The translations under genes and the position numbers were made by a program. This document shows, piece by piece, positions 26,601 to 33,146 of a stretch of DNA of 38,784 nt. Location: the NCBI RefSeq assembly GCF_013362995.1, contig NZ_JABWDV010000236.1:1-38784 (forward strand), read 5' to 3'. This stretch comes from Streptomyces sp. TRM64462. GTDB taxonomy: Bacteria; Actinomycetota; Actinomycetes; Streptomycetales; Streptomycetaceae. Position 1 is the stretch's first letter; each line of letters starts with the position of its first letter. The notes beneath the pieces were generated by a model, which saw nothing but the letters and a program-made list of their open reading frames with translations, did not search any database and was not told the origin of the DNA.

Positions 26601-27861
26601 GCAGGCCGACCTGGAGCAGCTGGTCAAGCAGCTCCGCTCGGTGCTGCCCGACTACCTCGTGCCCTCGCATCTGCAGTGGGTGCCCGAGCTGCCGCTCACG
26701 CCGAGCGGCAAGCGGGACGACAAGGCGCTGCGCGAACTGCCGCTCACGTCCGCCGCGTTCTCCGGGGACACGACGGCGCCCCGCGACCCGTACGAGAAGG
26801 CTCTCGTGGAGATCCTCGGCGAGCTGCTCGGGCTGCCGTCGCTGGGCGTCCACGACAACATCTTCGACCTGGGCGCGACCTCGCTGACCGCGATGCGGCT
26901 GGTGGTGCTGATCGAGCAGCGGTACGGGGTCGGGGTGCCGCTGTCGGAGTTCGTGTCGGCACCGACCGTCGCCGACCTCGCGGCCCGGCTGCGCGGCGGC
27001 GGCGCGGTGGCCGCCTTCGATCCGCTGGTGCCGATCCGGCCGGGCGGCGACCGGCGGCCGCTGTTCTTCGTCCACCCCATGGGCGGCAATGTCCTGTGCT
27101 ACGTACGCTTCGCGGCGCATCTGCCGGACGGCCTGCCGTTCTACGCGCTCCAGGCCGCGGGCGTCGACGCGGGCACGGAGCCGCTGCGCAGCGTCCAGGA
27201 GATGGCGGCCAGTTATGTGGAGCGCGTCCGGCGGGTGCAGCCGGAAGGCCCGTACGTGCTCGGCGGCTGGTCGTTCGGCGGGTTCGTCGCTTTCGAGATG
27301 GCCCGGCAGCTGCGCGCGGCGGGCCAGGAGGTGCGGCGGCTGATCCTCCTCGACACGACCGCGCTGAACCCTGGGCGGCGGCTGCGCACCAGCGACGACG
27401 CCCTGTTGAGCTGGTTCTTCTGGGAGCTGCTGTGGCTGCGGCGCGGTGGCGACTCGCCGGAGGAGGTCATTCCGTCGGAACTCACCACGCTGGAGGAGAA
27501 GTTCGACTTCATCGCACAGCTGGCGGTCGACGAAGGTGTCCTCCCGGCGGGTGCCACCGGGGCGGTCGTGCACCGGCTGTTCCAGGTGTACGAAGCCAAC
27601 TGGCGGGCGGCGTTCGCCTACCGGCCGGACGTCGTCGAGCAGGACATGGTCCTGGTCCACGCGACGGAGCCGCTGCCCGAGGTTCTCGACACGATGCACA
27701 CGGCCATCCAGTCCCTGCACCGCGATCCCACGAACGGCTGGCGGGAGCGCACCAGCGGCGAGCTGACTGTGGTCGATGTGCCGGGCGACCATCTGACGAT
27801 CATGGAGGAGCCGCACATTGCGGACGTCGTCCGTGTCGTCACCGAACTGATCGAGGAGTGA
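20620..27861 (+). CDS. Dimodular NRPS, C-A(Ser)-T-C-A(Pro-like)-T-TE
   Basis: A 2413-residue peptide synthetase. C1 (about 5-440) has HHLIVDA at 135 and, being first, should acylate the first residue with an external acyl group. A1 (470-965) has TSGSTGRPKG; its specificity residues read D-V-W-H-F-S-L-V-D-K, the serine code of EntF. T1 carries LGGDS (Ser 1014). C2 (1065-1500) has HHAVLDGG at 1218. A2 (1525-2010) has TSGSTGVPKG and code D-V-Q-L-L-S-Q-V-V-K, seven of ten residues as in the proline code DVQLIAHVVK. T2 has LGATS (Ser 2088). The type I thioesterase has GWSFGG (Ser 2218) and GDH (His 2391). No epimerase. GTG start with AAAGGA upstream. TTA codons at residues 292 and 575. EntF-type A domains often need an MbtH partner; none is encoded here. 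Architecture and order equal those of PxaA, LgnB and BraB. Confidence 0.93.
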   Translation: MATRRTLPLTSYQRDIWAAESRTPNDPQFNVVLDERIDGKADAQVLCDALARTLRRHDAFRLRFGERDGVPFQWVAEDAASVAYVDLSGDVEPAAAWRVWQERSFTRPFPLRDAPLFTAAVVRESPDVLHVHVNAHHLIVDAWTLNHVSRGLWEEYARLTGGAAAPADAAPSYREFVDADAAYQASEEREKDRAFHRAALDGVTPALFPRAGGRPSGGAARRGHHTFTVGGDLVARIREGGSSPFAFVTAAFAAYLARVHRTDEVVVGVPFLNRRDDRERETAGQFANNLPLRVPVPDGATLHDLASAVRERTGALRDHERLALGDVLRDLPAVPAGTRQLFDVTVSYMRYPRPDALPDAERDTVITAPVHAQDALSVMIRAFDDDADLRVDLDYALDVFDEDFPVEAVAGHLTRLIRGGVDEPSRPALAQPVLTARERAELACVQQGPVVPYRDDMTLHGLFEEQAARTPARVAVTAADGTALTYAELDACANRVARALHAEGVAPGDRVAVLLERGPHTVPALLGVLKAGAAYVPVDPGYPAERIAFLLRDSRARAVLTGPPSRNEPDLPGDLPVLRADLLVGSGPAGPVPPAATSRDLAYVIYTSGSTGRPKGVMVEHHSVVNRLAWMQDRYAIGDGDVLLQKTPVSFDVSVWELFWWAAEGAELALLPVGGERDPRAILRTVGEHGVTTLHFVPSMLGPFLDLLEAQPELRAEAATLRQVFCSGEALPPARVEQFARVLGGTGGTPDGPRLVNLYGPTEATVDVSYHDCPTTPGVPVRRVPIGRPVANTRLYVLGPYGAPQPVGVAGELCVGGVQVARGYLERPELTAEKFTDDPFHPGGRMYRTGDLARVLADGAVEYLGRIDGQVKIRGNRVETGEVQNALASLPGVRDAVVVDHRDDDRGTYLVGYYVADDELDPAGLRSELARTLPEFMIPALFSRIDAVPLTPNGKADRRALPAPATAGASGPGPRPYVAPRDATEEVLAVVWAEVLGAERVGVHDDWFALGGDSILMLRVRALAEQRGCRFDLSDLVRHPTVAELAPLASTGGVGPEGPEPELGPFALVSGVDRARLEGHEDAYPASRLQLGLLYHSRTEQDSAVYRDVFRYSYAFAAAWETEKFTAAFDRLVARHPALRSSFDLGGLSEPLQIVDRTVERALDVVDLRDIPADRAEAAIAAHVEERRRFPYVFERAPLYHLRAHVLPESVELVLSFHHAVLDGGSVATLVTELLQDYAHALGEDIDAVTAAPPVRAAHHVLAERRALESPENREHWRRYLEGAPLLQLGGFRPHTAPEPEEQITRRVDLPAELVADIRQFSRRYTLPVKSVLFAAHLLALRLFSGVDDVVTGLVTHGRPERAGAERMAGLFLNTLPVRVDTTARENLLAVVREAFRQEQENHPYRRYPLSAVQEDLGVTVLDTAFNYIHFRQLADVHALSGVRALDFRTWEETNFTLLVNAVMEPSGDGIWLRMDYAARTFTQAQAELHSRRFVDILRRVVGEPQAAVDFSFLASTETQTRKRPASTAAPDVVRAFEEQAARTPEATALVHQGRPWTYAELDAAAGRVARRLRALGATPGDRVGIAMDRSPETVAVIVGVLKASAATVPLDTSYPQERVAAMLEQARPVTVVIDRSTAHDSGMPEGVSTVTAAELLDEPTWEQHSGQAAGPLPAIDPESVAYLLFTSGSTGVPKGVEMPHRSLAGLVAWQNSVPSGVVGGVTAQYAPLSFDVSFQEIFSTLCGGGTLVLVSESERRDPPALLRLLDRDRVERLYMPYVALQQLAETAHALGTVPRSLKAILSSGEQLRITDEIRTLCAALPGVVLENQYGPTESHVVTRYTMTGDPAAFPALPPIGTPVDGADVLVLDKRMRPVPPGVTGEIHLGGRCLALGYAGRPDLTDERFVPCPSGAPGERLYRTGDLGFTLPDGSIVCTGRSDAQVKVRGFRVEPAEVELAITRFAADHPGLTDAAVVARRREGNDSFLAAFLVGDPTQADLEQLVKQLRSVLPDYLVPSHLQWVPELPLTPSGKRDDKALRELPLTSAAFSGDTTAPRDPYEKALVEILGELLGLPSLGVHDNIFDLGATSLTAMRLVVLIEQRYGVGVPLSEFVSAPTVADLAARLRGGGAVAAFDPLVPIRPGGDRRPLFFVHPMGGNVLCYVRFAAHLPDGLPFYALQAAGVDAGTEPLRSVQEMAASYVERVRRVQPEGPYVLGGWSFGGFVAFEMARQLRAAGQEVRRLILLDTTALNPGRRLRTSDDALLSWFFWELLWLRRGGDSPEEVIPSELTTLEEKFDFIAQLAVDEGVLPAGATGAVVHRLFQVYEANWRAAFAYRPDVVEQDMVLVHATEPLPEVLDTMHTAIQSLHRDPTNGWRERTSGELTVVDVPGDHLTIMEEPHIADVVRVVTELIEE

Positions 27862-27867
27862 CGCGGT

Positions 27868-29088
27868 ATGAGCAGCAGGCGAACAGCGCTGGTCGTCGGA
27901 GCCGGTATCGGCGGGCTCACCGCCGCGGCGGCGCTCCGCGACGCCGGATGGGACGTCGAGATCCACGAGCGGGCGACGGAGCTGCGGGCCGCCGGCTCCG
28001 GCCTGTCGGTGATGAGCAACGCCATCGCCGCCCTGCGGTCGGCGGATCTCGATCCGGGCCTCGCCGAGCGCGGGCAGGTGCTGAGGTCGTACCACGTGCG
28101 GACCACTCGAGGCCGGCTGATCAGGGAGTTCCCGTTCCCGTCGATCATCCGCCGGCTCGGTGTGCCGAGTGTGCTGATCACACGATCGGCGCTCCAGCAG
28201 GCGCTGTTGGAGGCCACCGACGGCATCCCGCTCCATCTCGACTCGGCTGCCGAGGACTTCACGGTGGACGAGGCGACGGGCAGAGTCACGGTCCGGTTCG
28301 CGGACGGCCGTGAGGCGTGCGGGGACGTCCTCGTCGGCGCCGACGGCTTCAACTCGGCGATGCGGCGCCGTCTGGTCGGCCCCGAGGAGTCCCGGGACAG
28401 CGGCTACATCTGCTGGCTGGCCCTCACACCGTTCAGCCATCCGCGGTTCACGCCCGGGTCGGTGACGCACTACTGGGGCAGCGGGCAGCGGTTCGGTCTC
28501 GTCGACATGGGCGGCGGCCTCCTCTACTGGTGGGGCACCAAGAACATGCCGGCGCGGCTCTCCCACGGCTGGAAGGGCGGCAAGGCGGACGTACGGCAGG
28601 CGTTCGCCGGCTGGGCGGACGAGGTGCGCAAGGCGATCGAGGTCACGCCGGAGGAAGCCATCCTTGCGGTGCCGTCCCGGGACCGAGTGTTCCTGGAGCG
28701 CTGGGGACGCGGTCCCGTGACCCTTCTCGGCGACGCGGCGCACCCCATGCTGACCAGCCTCGGGCAGGGTTCGGGCATGGCCATCGAGGACGCGGTCGTC
28801 CTCGCTCGGCGGCTGCGCGGCGCCACGGACGTGGCCGGGGCACTGCGGGCGTACGAGAACGAGCGGCGTGGGCGGACCCGCGGCCTGGTCGCGGCGTCGC
28901 GTTCGGTGAGCGACTTCGAGCAGTCGGAGAACCCGGTACGGCGGCCGGTGCGGGACGCGTACTTCCGCTTTCTGCCGGAACGGCGGCTCACGGAGATCCT
29001 GGAAGGGGCGCTCACGTTCCCCGGGGCCCCGGGCGCCTCGCACGTGCCGTCGCGGGAGGAGGGGGCCCATGTCCGCCAGGCCGGATAG
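27868..29088 (+). CDS. FAD-dependent monooxygenase (PxaB/LgnC-like candidate)
   Basis: Class A flavoprotein monooxygenase of 406 residues. FAD-binding GAGIGGLTAAAALRDAG (about 10-26), the middle motif VLVGADGFNSAMRRRL (DG motif) and the ribityl-binding GPVTLLGDAAHPMLTSLGQG (GD motif, near residue 285-304) are intact. ATG lies 6 bases after the NRPS stop, with GAGGAG inside the NRPS 3' end, so the two are co-translated. In pyrrolizidine pathways the enzyme in this position (PxaB, LgnC, BraC) performs a Baeyer-Villiger oxidation of the NRPS-made indolizidine; hydrolysis and recyclisation then contract the ring. That role is inferred from the NRPS architecture and gene order; sequence alone supports only hydroxylase or Baeyer-Villiger-type chemistry. 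Confidence 0.88.
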   Translation: MSSRRTALVVGAGIGGLTAAAALRDAGWDVEIHERATELRAAGSGLSVMSNAIAALRSADLDPGLAERGQVLRSYHVRTTRGRLIREFPFPSIIRRLGVPSVLITRSALQQALLEATDGIPLHLDSAAEDFTVDEATGRVTVRFADGREACGDVLVGADGFNSAMRRRLVGPEESRDSGYICWLALTPFSHPRFTPGSVTHYWGSGQRFGLVDMGGGLLYWWGTKNMPARLSHGWKGGKADVRQAFAGWADEVRKAIEVTPEEAILAVPSRDRVFLERWGRGPVTLLGDAAHPMLTSLGQGSGMAIEDAVVLARRLRGATDVAGALRAYENERRGRTRGLVAASRSVSDFEQSENPVRRPVRDAYFRFLPERRLTEILEGALTFPGAPGASHVPSREEGAHVRQAG

Positions 29089-29986
29089 TCGCAGGGCGGG
29101 CAGTCGCGGGCCAGGGGGTCGCGGTGTTGCCCCGGACGGCCGCGCGGTGCTGGTCACCGGCGCGTCAACGGGGCTCGGCCGGGCCTGCGCACTGCATCTG
29201 GAGCGCACAGGATTCCGGGTGTTCGCGGGCATCCGCAAGGAAGCCGACGGCGATGAGCTGGTCGCGCAGTCGGCGCACGGCGGGATCGCCGCCGTACGGA
29301 TCGACGTGACCGACGGGACGTCCGTACGGGAGGCCGCCGCGAGGGTCGCGGAGGAGCTCGGCGGGGACCGGCCGCTGTGGGGTCTGGTCAACAACGCGGG
29401 CGTGTGCGTGTCGGCGCCCCTGGAGTGCGTACCGGCCGAGCGTCTGCGCTGGCAGCTCGACACGAACGTGGTGGGCCAACTCGCGGTCACCCAGGCGTTC
29501 CTCCCGCAGCTGCGGCGCTCGGGCGGCCGGATCGTCAATGTCACCTCGGGCCTGGGGACGGTGGCGGTCCCGTACATGGGGGCGTACGCGTCGGCCCAGT
29601 TTGCGAAGGAGGCCTTGAGCGATGTGCTCCGGCGTGAGCTTCGCGGGTTCGGTGTGGCGGTGAGCGTGGTACAGCCGGGCGCGATCATGACGCCGATCTG
29701 GACGAAGGTGTCCGAGGTCGCACGGGACGCACTGCGGAACGCCGACGGTGACGTGGCCGAGCTGTACCGGGAGCGGTTCGAGCGGTTCCTGGCGCACAAC
29801 GAGCGGCTGGCCATGGAGAGCCGCACGGCACCGGGCGACATGGCGCGGGCGGTGCGCCGGGCGCTCACGGAGGCCCGACCCCGGGCCCGCTACCGGGTGG
29901 GCGCGGACGTGCGGCGCCTGAGCGTCCTGGCGCGGGTCCTGCCGGACCCGCTGCTCGACCGGTACCTGCGGCCCCTCACCGAGTAG
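29069..29986 (+). CDS. Short-chain dehydrogenase/reductase with altered active site
   Basis: SDR-fold oxidoreductase of 305 residues. Nucleotide-binding VLVTGASTGLG (about 28-38), structural NNAGV (about 109-113) and active-site Ser in IVNVTSGLG are present. The catalytic YxxxK reads Y-A-S-A-Q, so the lysine that lowers the tyrosine pKa is Gln; a Lys three residues later (FAKEAL) is not at the usual spacing. A Gly/Arg-rich 25-residue N-terminal extension precedes the Rossmann fold. ATG is inside the 3' end of the monooxygenase gene (20-base overlap) with GGAGGAGGGGG before it, so the two are coupled. Probably reduces or dehydrogenates the pathway product, or has become a non-redox or binding protein. 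Pyrrolizixenamide clusters lack such a gene. Confidence 0.88.
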   Translation: MSARPDSRRAGSRGPGGRGVAPDGRAVLVTGASTGLGRACALHLERTGFRVFAGIRKEADGDELVAQSAHGGIAAVRIDVTDGTSVREAAARVAEELGGDRPLWGLVNNAGVCVSAPLECVPAERLRWQLDTNVVGQLAVTQAFLPQLRRSGGRIVNVTSGLGTVAVPYMGAYASAQFAKEALSDVLRRELRGFGVAVSVVQPGAIMTPIWTKVSEVARDALRNADGDVAELYRERFERFLAHNERLAMESRTAPGDMARAVRRALTEARPRARYRVGADVRRLSVLARVLPDPLLDRYLRPLTE

Positions 29987-30010
29987 GACCCTCCGGCGTT
30001 ACGAGCCGGT

Positions 30011-30058
30011 CGGTGGGCCCGCCCCCGGACGACAGAGGTCTCCCGGGGCGGCCCACCG
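30011..30058. terminator. Bidirectional terminator between convergent operons
   Basis: Stem GGTGGGCCCGCCCC (30012-30025) with GGGGCGGCCCACC (30045-30057), one bulged base, extended by C30011-G30058; loop about 19 bases. Lies between the SDR stop (29986) and the LuxR-type stop (30102). Confidence 0.65.
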
Positions 30059-30072
30059 CCGGGCGTACGCCT

Positions 30073-30100
30073 CCGGGTGTGCGCCGCCGGGTGTGCGCCG
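30073..30100. repeat. Two perfect 14-bp tandem repeats
   Basis: CCGGGTGTGCGCCG occurs twice without a gap (30073-30086, 30087-30100), immediately after the stop of the LuxR-type gene. Low copy; probably replication slippage in noncoding DNA. Confidence 0.7.
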
Positions 30101-30101
30101 C

Positions 30102-31337
30102 TCACGCACAGTCGGCGCGCTCGCGCCGGCTCTCCACGGCCCGCAGCAGGTCGATGCGGGACCGTACGCCATAGCTGCCGAACAGTTTGCGCAGGTGGTA
30201 GTTGACGGTGTGCGGCGACACGTCCAGTCTGCGGGCGATCTGCTGGTTCGTCAGGCCCTCGGCCACCAGCCGGACGACCGCGCTCTGCCGGTCGTTGAGG
30301 GGTACCGTCGCGCCCGCCGGCGGGGCGGCGTCCGTCTCGCGTGCCTGGGCGCGTTGGACCTGTTCCGCCTCCCGCAGCAGGGCCCGCTTGAGGGTCGCCG
30401 GCACGGTGTCGGCGATGGCGCGGCGCAGCAGTTCGCCGCGGAACACGGTCCTGTTGCCGTCGCTGTGCAGGGCGCCCGTGCCGACGGCTTCGTCGAGGAG
30501 CCCGACCAGGCCGGACGGTGACGTCCGCAGCATCGGCGCCAGCACCTCGTACTCCAGCTCGGGGCCGAGGACGGCTGCCGTGCGCAGGAGCCGGCGGCAG
30601 TCCGGCGAGAAGGTCGCGAGCGTGGTGGCGACCTGACTGCGCAGTCGCTGCGGCAGGGGCCGGCCCACCGGGTGGGCCTCGCCGTCCACGACGCGCAGGG
30701 CCTGCTCCTCGCGCAGCCCGGTGAGGAAGGCCACGATCAGCCGGGGAAGCCCCTGGGCCCTGTCGAGGAGCCGGATCAGTTCGGGCGACGGCGGCATGCC
30801 GAGGAGGTCGGTCGCCAGCTCGGCGCACGCCGACGCGTCCAGCGGGCCGAGGCCGATGTGGTCGCGGCGGCCGGTGGGCGTGGCGAGGATCGCGCCGAGC
30901 GCGTCGGGTCCCCGGCCGGTGCGGTGGGCGACGACGTGCACGGCGGGGCGGCCGTGCAGGCCCGCGCGCCGTGCCAGCAGCGCGTCGACGGCCTCGTCGC
31001 CCAGGCGCTCCGCCTCGTCCAGGAGCAGCAGCGCCGGGCGTCCCGTGGGCAGCCGCAGATGGGGGCGGTGGTGGCGGGCGGCGGGTTCGGGAAGGCCGCG
31101 GCGGCGCGGCCCGAACGCGGCGCGCCGTACGGTGCGGGGGCTGTCCGGGGTGGTATATCCCATCTCCTCGGCCATCGCCGCACAGGCCCGCAGCAGCCGG
31201 GTCTTGCCGGACCCGGGCGGGCCTTCGATCACGAGCAGGGCGTTGCCTTCGGTACAGCCGTACGCGAGGACGTCGCGGATGTGCGACAGCTCGCGGTCGC
31301 GTCCTCGCAGCGGCAGGTCGAGCGAGGTGACGAACAC
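30102..31337 (-). CDS. ATPase-LuxR family regulator (short LAL-like)
   Basis: Transcription factor of 411 residues. The N-terminal ATPase has Walker A GPPGSGKT (residues 39-46) and Walker B ALLLLDEAERL; the C-terminal LuxR-type helix-turn-helix (about 345-400) reads LNDRQSAVVRLVAEGLTNQQ then IARRLDVSPHTVNYHLRKLF. Classical LAL regulators are about 900 residues and have a long TPR-like middle, which is missing here. GTG at 31337 has AAGGAGG 6 bases upstream. The gene follows the PaaN-like gene by 39 bases on the same strand and ends the minus-strand operon. Likely pathway-specific activator of the NRPS operon; the palindromes at 20489-20526 are candidate sites. ATP or a ligand may tune it. Confidence 0.87.
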   Translation of the reverse strand: MFVTSLDLPLRGRDRELSHIRDVLAYGCTEGNALLVIEGPPGSGKTRLLRACAAMAEEMGYTTPDSPRTVRRAAFGPRRRGLPEPAARHHRPHLRLPTGRPALLLLDEAERLGDEAVDALLARRAGLHGRPAVHVVAHRTGRGPDALGAILATPTGRRDHIGLGPLDASACAELATDLLGMPPSPELIRLLDRAQGLPRLIVAFLTGLREEQALRVVDGEAHPVGRPLPQRLRSQVATTLATFSPDCRRLLRTAAVLGPELEYEVLAPMLRTSPSGLVGLLDEAVGTGALHSDGNRTVFRGELLRRAIADTVPATLKRALLREAEQVQRAQARETDAAPPAGATVPLNDRQSAVVRLVAEGLTNQQIARRLDVSPHTVNYHLRKLFGSYGVRSRIDLLRAVESRRERADCA

Positions 31338-31376
31338 GGGTGACCTCCTTGTGGTGACGTCCGGAGCGCTCGCCCG

Positions 31377-33095
31377 TCAGGCGGCGTCGGCCGCGCGGCG
31401 TACCGCGACGGTCCTGAACCGGCCTGCAACGAACGAGGCGTCGCCGTAGACGGTGTTGCCCGAGGGGTTGAGGCCGGTGCCGTGCAGGTCGGAGTAGACG
31501 GCGGACTGGGTGATGTACCAGTCGCCAGTGAGGTTGAGCGAGAGCATGACGCCGCTGTCGGCGCAGGCGTCCTCCAGGGCGCGCTCGAGGCGCGGGGACC
31601 TGGTGTGGGCGCCGACGGACAGGGCTCCCCGCTCTCGTACGGTGCGGCGAAGCAGGGCGATGCCCGCTTCGGCGGAGTCCACGGCCACGGCGAAGGCGAC
31701 GGGGCCCAGCCACTCGCGCAGCAGGGTGGCGGTGTCCTCGGGGCGTGCCGCGTCCAGGGTGACGACGACGGGGGTACGGACGACGGCGTTCGGGAAGTCG
31801 GGGTGCGCGACCGGCCGGGACGGATGCGCGACGGGGCCGAGGCGCCCGGACGTGGCGAGTTCCACGCGCTCGCGCACGTGCGGGGCGTAGAGGGCGCCGA
31901 GGACGGCGGCGGCCTCGGTGTCGTCGGCGAGGAGCGTGTCCAGGGCGGTTCCGAGGTCGGTGACGACGTTCTCGTACGTCTTGTGTCCCTCGTCCGTGTC
32001 GATGCCGGTACGGGGGATAAGCAGGTTCTGCGGGGTGGTGCACAGCTGACCGCTGTAGAGGGAGAGGGTGAACGCGATGTTGGCGAGCATGGCGCGGTAG
32101 CCGGACGTGGACTCGACGAGGAGGGAGTTGACGGCGGATCCGGCGATGTGGACCTGGGCCTGCGGGGCGTTGGCGGTCAGCCAGTTCCCGAAGGCGGTGG
32201 TGCCGGCGTAGTCGATGATCCGTACGTCGGGGTGGACGGCGAGGCGCCGGGCGAGGGCCTCGCCGGGTCGTTCGGCGGCCAGGCACACCAGGTCGGGGGC
32301 GAAGCCCGCCTCGTGGAGTACTTCGCGGACCACGCGGACGGTGAGGGCGAGCGGGAGCACGGCGCGGGGATGGGGCTTGACGAGAACGGCGTTGCCGGTG
32401 ACGAGGGAGGCGAAGAGGCCGGGGTAGCCGTTCCAGGTGGGGAACACGGCGTTGCCGATGAGCAGGCTGATGCCCTGCGGGACGGGCGTGAAGGTCTTGG
32501 CGAGCGAGAAGGTGCGGCCGTCCGCGAGAGGCCTGCGCCAGGTGAACTCGGCGGGCATCCGGGTCTGTTCGGTGTAGCCGAGGGCGACCGCCTCCAGGCC
32601 GCGGTCCTGCGCGTGCACGGCTCCGGCGTGGAACGCCATGACAGGGCCGTGGCCGCTCGTGTGCTGGGCGGCTTGCGCGAACTCGTGGCTGCGGGCGTTG
32701 ATCCGGGCGAGGATCTCGGCGCACACCGCGGCCCGCTCCAGAGGGCTCGCCGCACGCCAGTCCTCCATAGCGGCGCGCATCGCGGGCAGCAGGACGGCCG
32801 GATCGTTGTGGGGGTAGGTGATATGGAGGGGAAAGCCGTACGGCGAGAACTCGCCGCCCGCGCCGGGTGACGGGCCGACGGCGCCGTTGCGGCCGGGCTG
32901 ACCGAGGTCGAAGGGCTGACCCAGCAGGTGCCGGAAGGCGCGCTCGCCGGCGGCGGTGTTCTGGGCCGCGTAGGTGTCGTGCCCGGGGTCGTCGGGATAG
33001 GGCGACCAGTGCTCGCGGCTGCGGATGACGTGCATGGCCCGGTTGATGAGTGGGCGGTGGCGCCGTATCAGGACCGATAACGCATACGTGCTCAA
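31377..33095 (-). CDS. PaaN-like aldehyde dehydrogenase family protein
   Basis: A 572-residue member of the aldehyde dehydrogenase superfamily, closest to phenylacetic-acid degradation protein PaaN: REHWSPYPDDP, YGFPLHITYPHNDP, AFHAGAVHAQDRGLEAVA, FPTWNGYPGLFASL, NAVLVKPHPRAVLPLA and IDYAGTTAFGNWL are all PaaN-like. The nucleophilic Cys is present in SLYSGQLCTTPQN (about 351). The stretch that in PaaN reads like TEKAGVN is HIAGSAVN here, so the usual Glu seems to be replaced. TTG at 33095 is chosen because GAGGAG lies 6 bases upstream; an upstream TTG at 33122 lacks such a site. A TTA codon is the sixth codon (33078-33080). No other paa genes are nearby, so it is probably a tailoring or precursor enzyme of the NRPS pathway rather than part of phenylacetate breakdown. 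Confidence 0.82.
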   Translation of the reverse strand: MSTYALSVLIRRHRPLINRAMHVIRSREHWSPYPDDPGHDTYAAQNTAAGERAFRHLLGQPFDLGQPGRNGAVGPSPGAGGEFSPYGFPLHITYPHNDPAVLLPAMRAAMEDWRAASPLERAAVCAEILARINARSHEFAQAAQHTSGHGPVMAFHAGAVHAQDRGLEAVALGYTEQTRMPAEFTWRRPLADGRTFSLAKTFTPVPQGISLLIGNAVFPTWNGYPGLFASLVTGNAVLVKPHPRAVLPLALTVRVVREVLHEAGFAPDLVCLAAERPGEALARRLAVHPDVRIIDYAGTTAFGNWLTANAPQAQVHIAGSAVNSLLVESTSGYRAMLANIAFTLSLYSGQLCTTPQNLLIPRTGIDTDEGHKTYENVVTDLGTALDTLLADDTEAAAVLGALYAPHVRERVELATSGRLGPVAHPSRPVAHPDFPNAVVRTPVVVTLDAARPEDTATLLREWLGPVAFAVAVDSAEAGIALLRRTVRERGALSVGAHTRSPRLERALEDACADSGVMLSLNLTGDWYITQSAVYSDLHGTGLNPSGNTVYGDASFVAGRFRTVAVRRAADAA

Positions 33096-33146
33096 CGTGC
33101 GCTCCTCGCTGGGTGCTTGCAACGTGCTGCTCGGTGTTTGTGGTGC

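Noticed and set aside
22546..29868. A very long open frame on the minus strand opposite the NRPS, monooxygenase and SDR genes
   Set aside because: Its codons are the mirror of the plus-strand genes, it shows no domain, and it is rich in Arg/Gly/His as expected from the antisense of GC-rich coding DNA.
30073..30100. Tandem 14-bp repeat as a CRISPR or iteron array
   Set aside because: Only two copies, no spacers, no cas or replication genes nearby.
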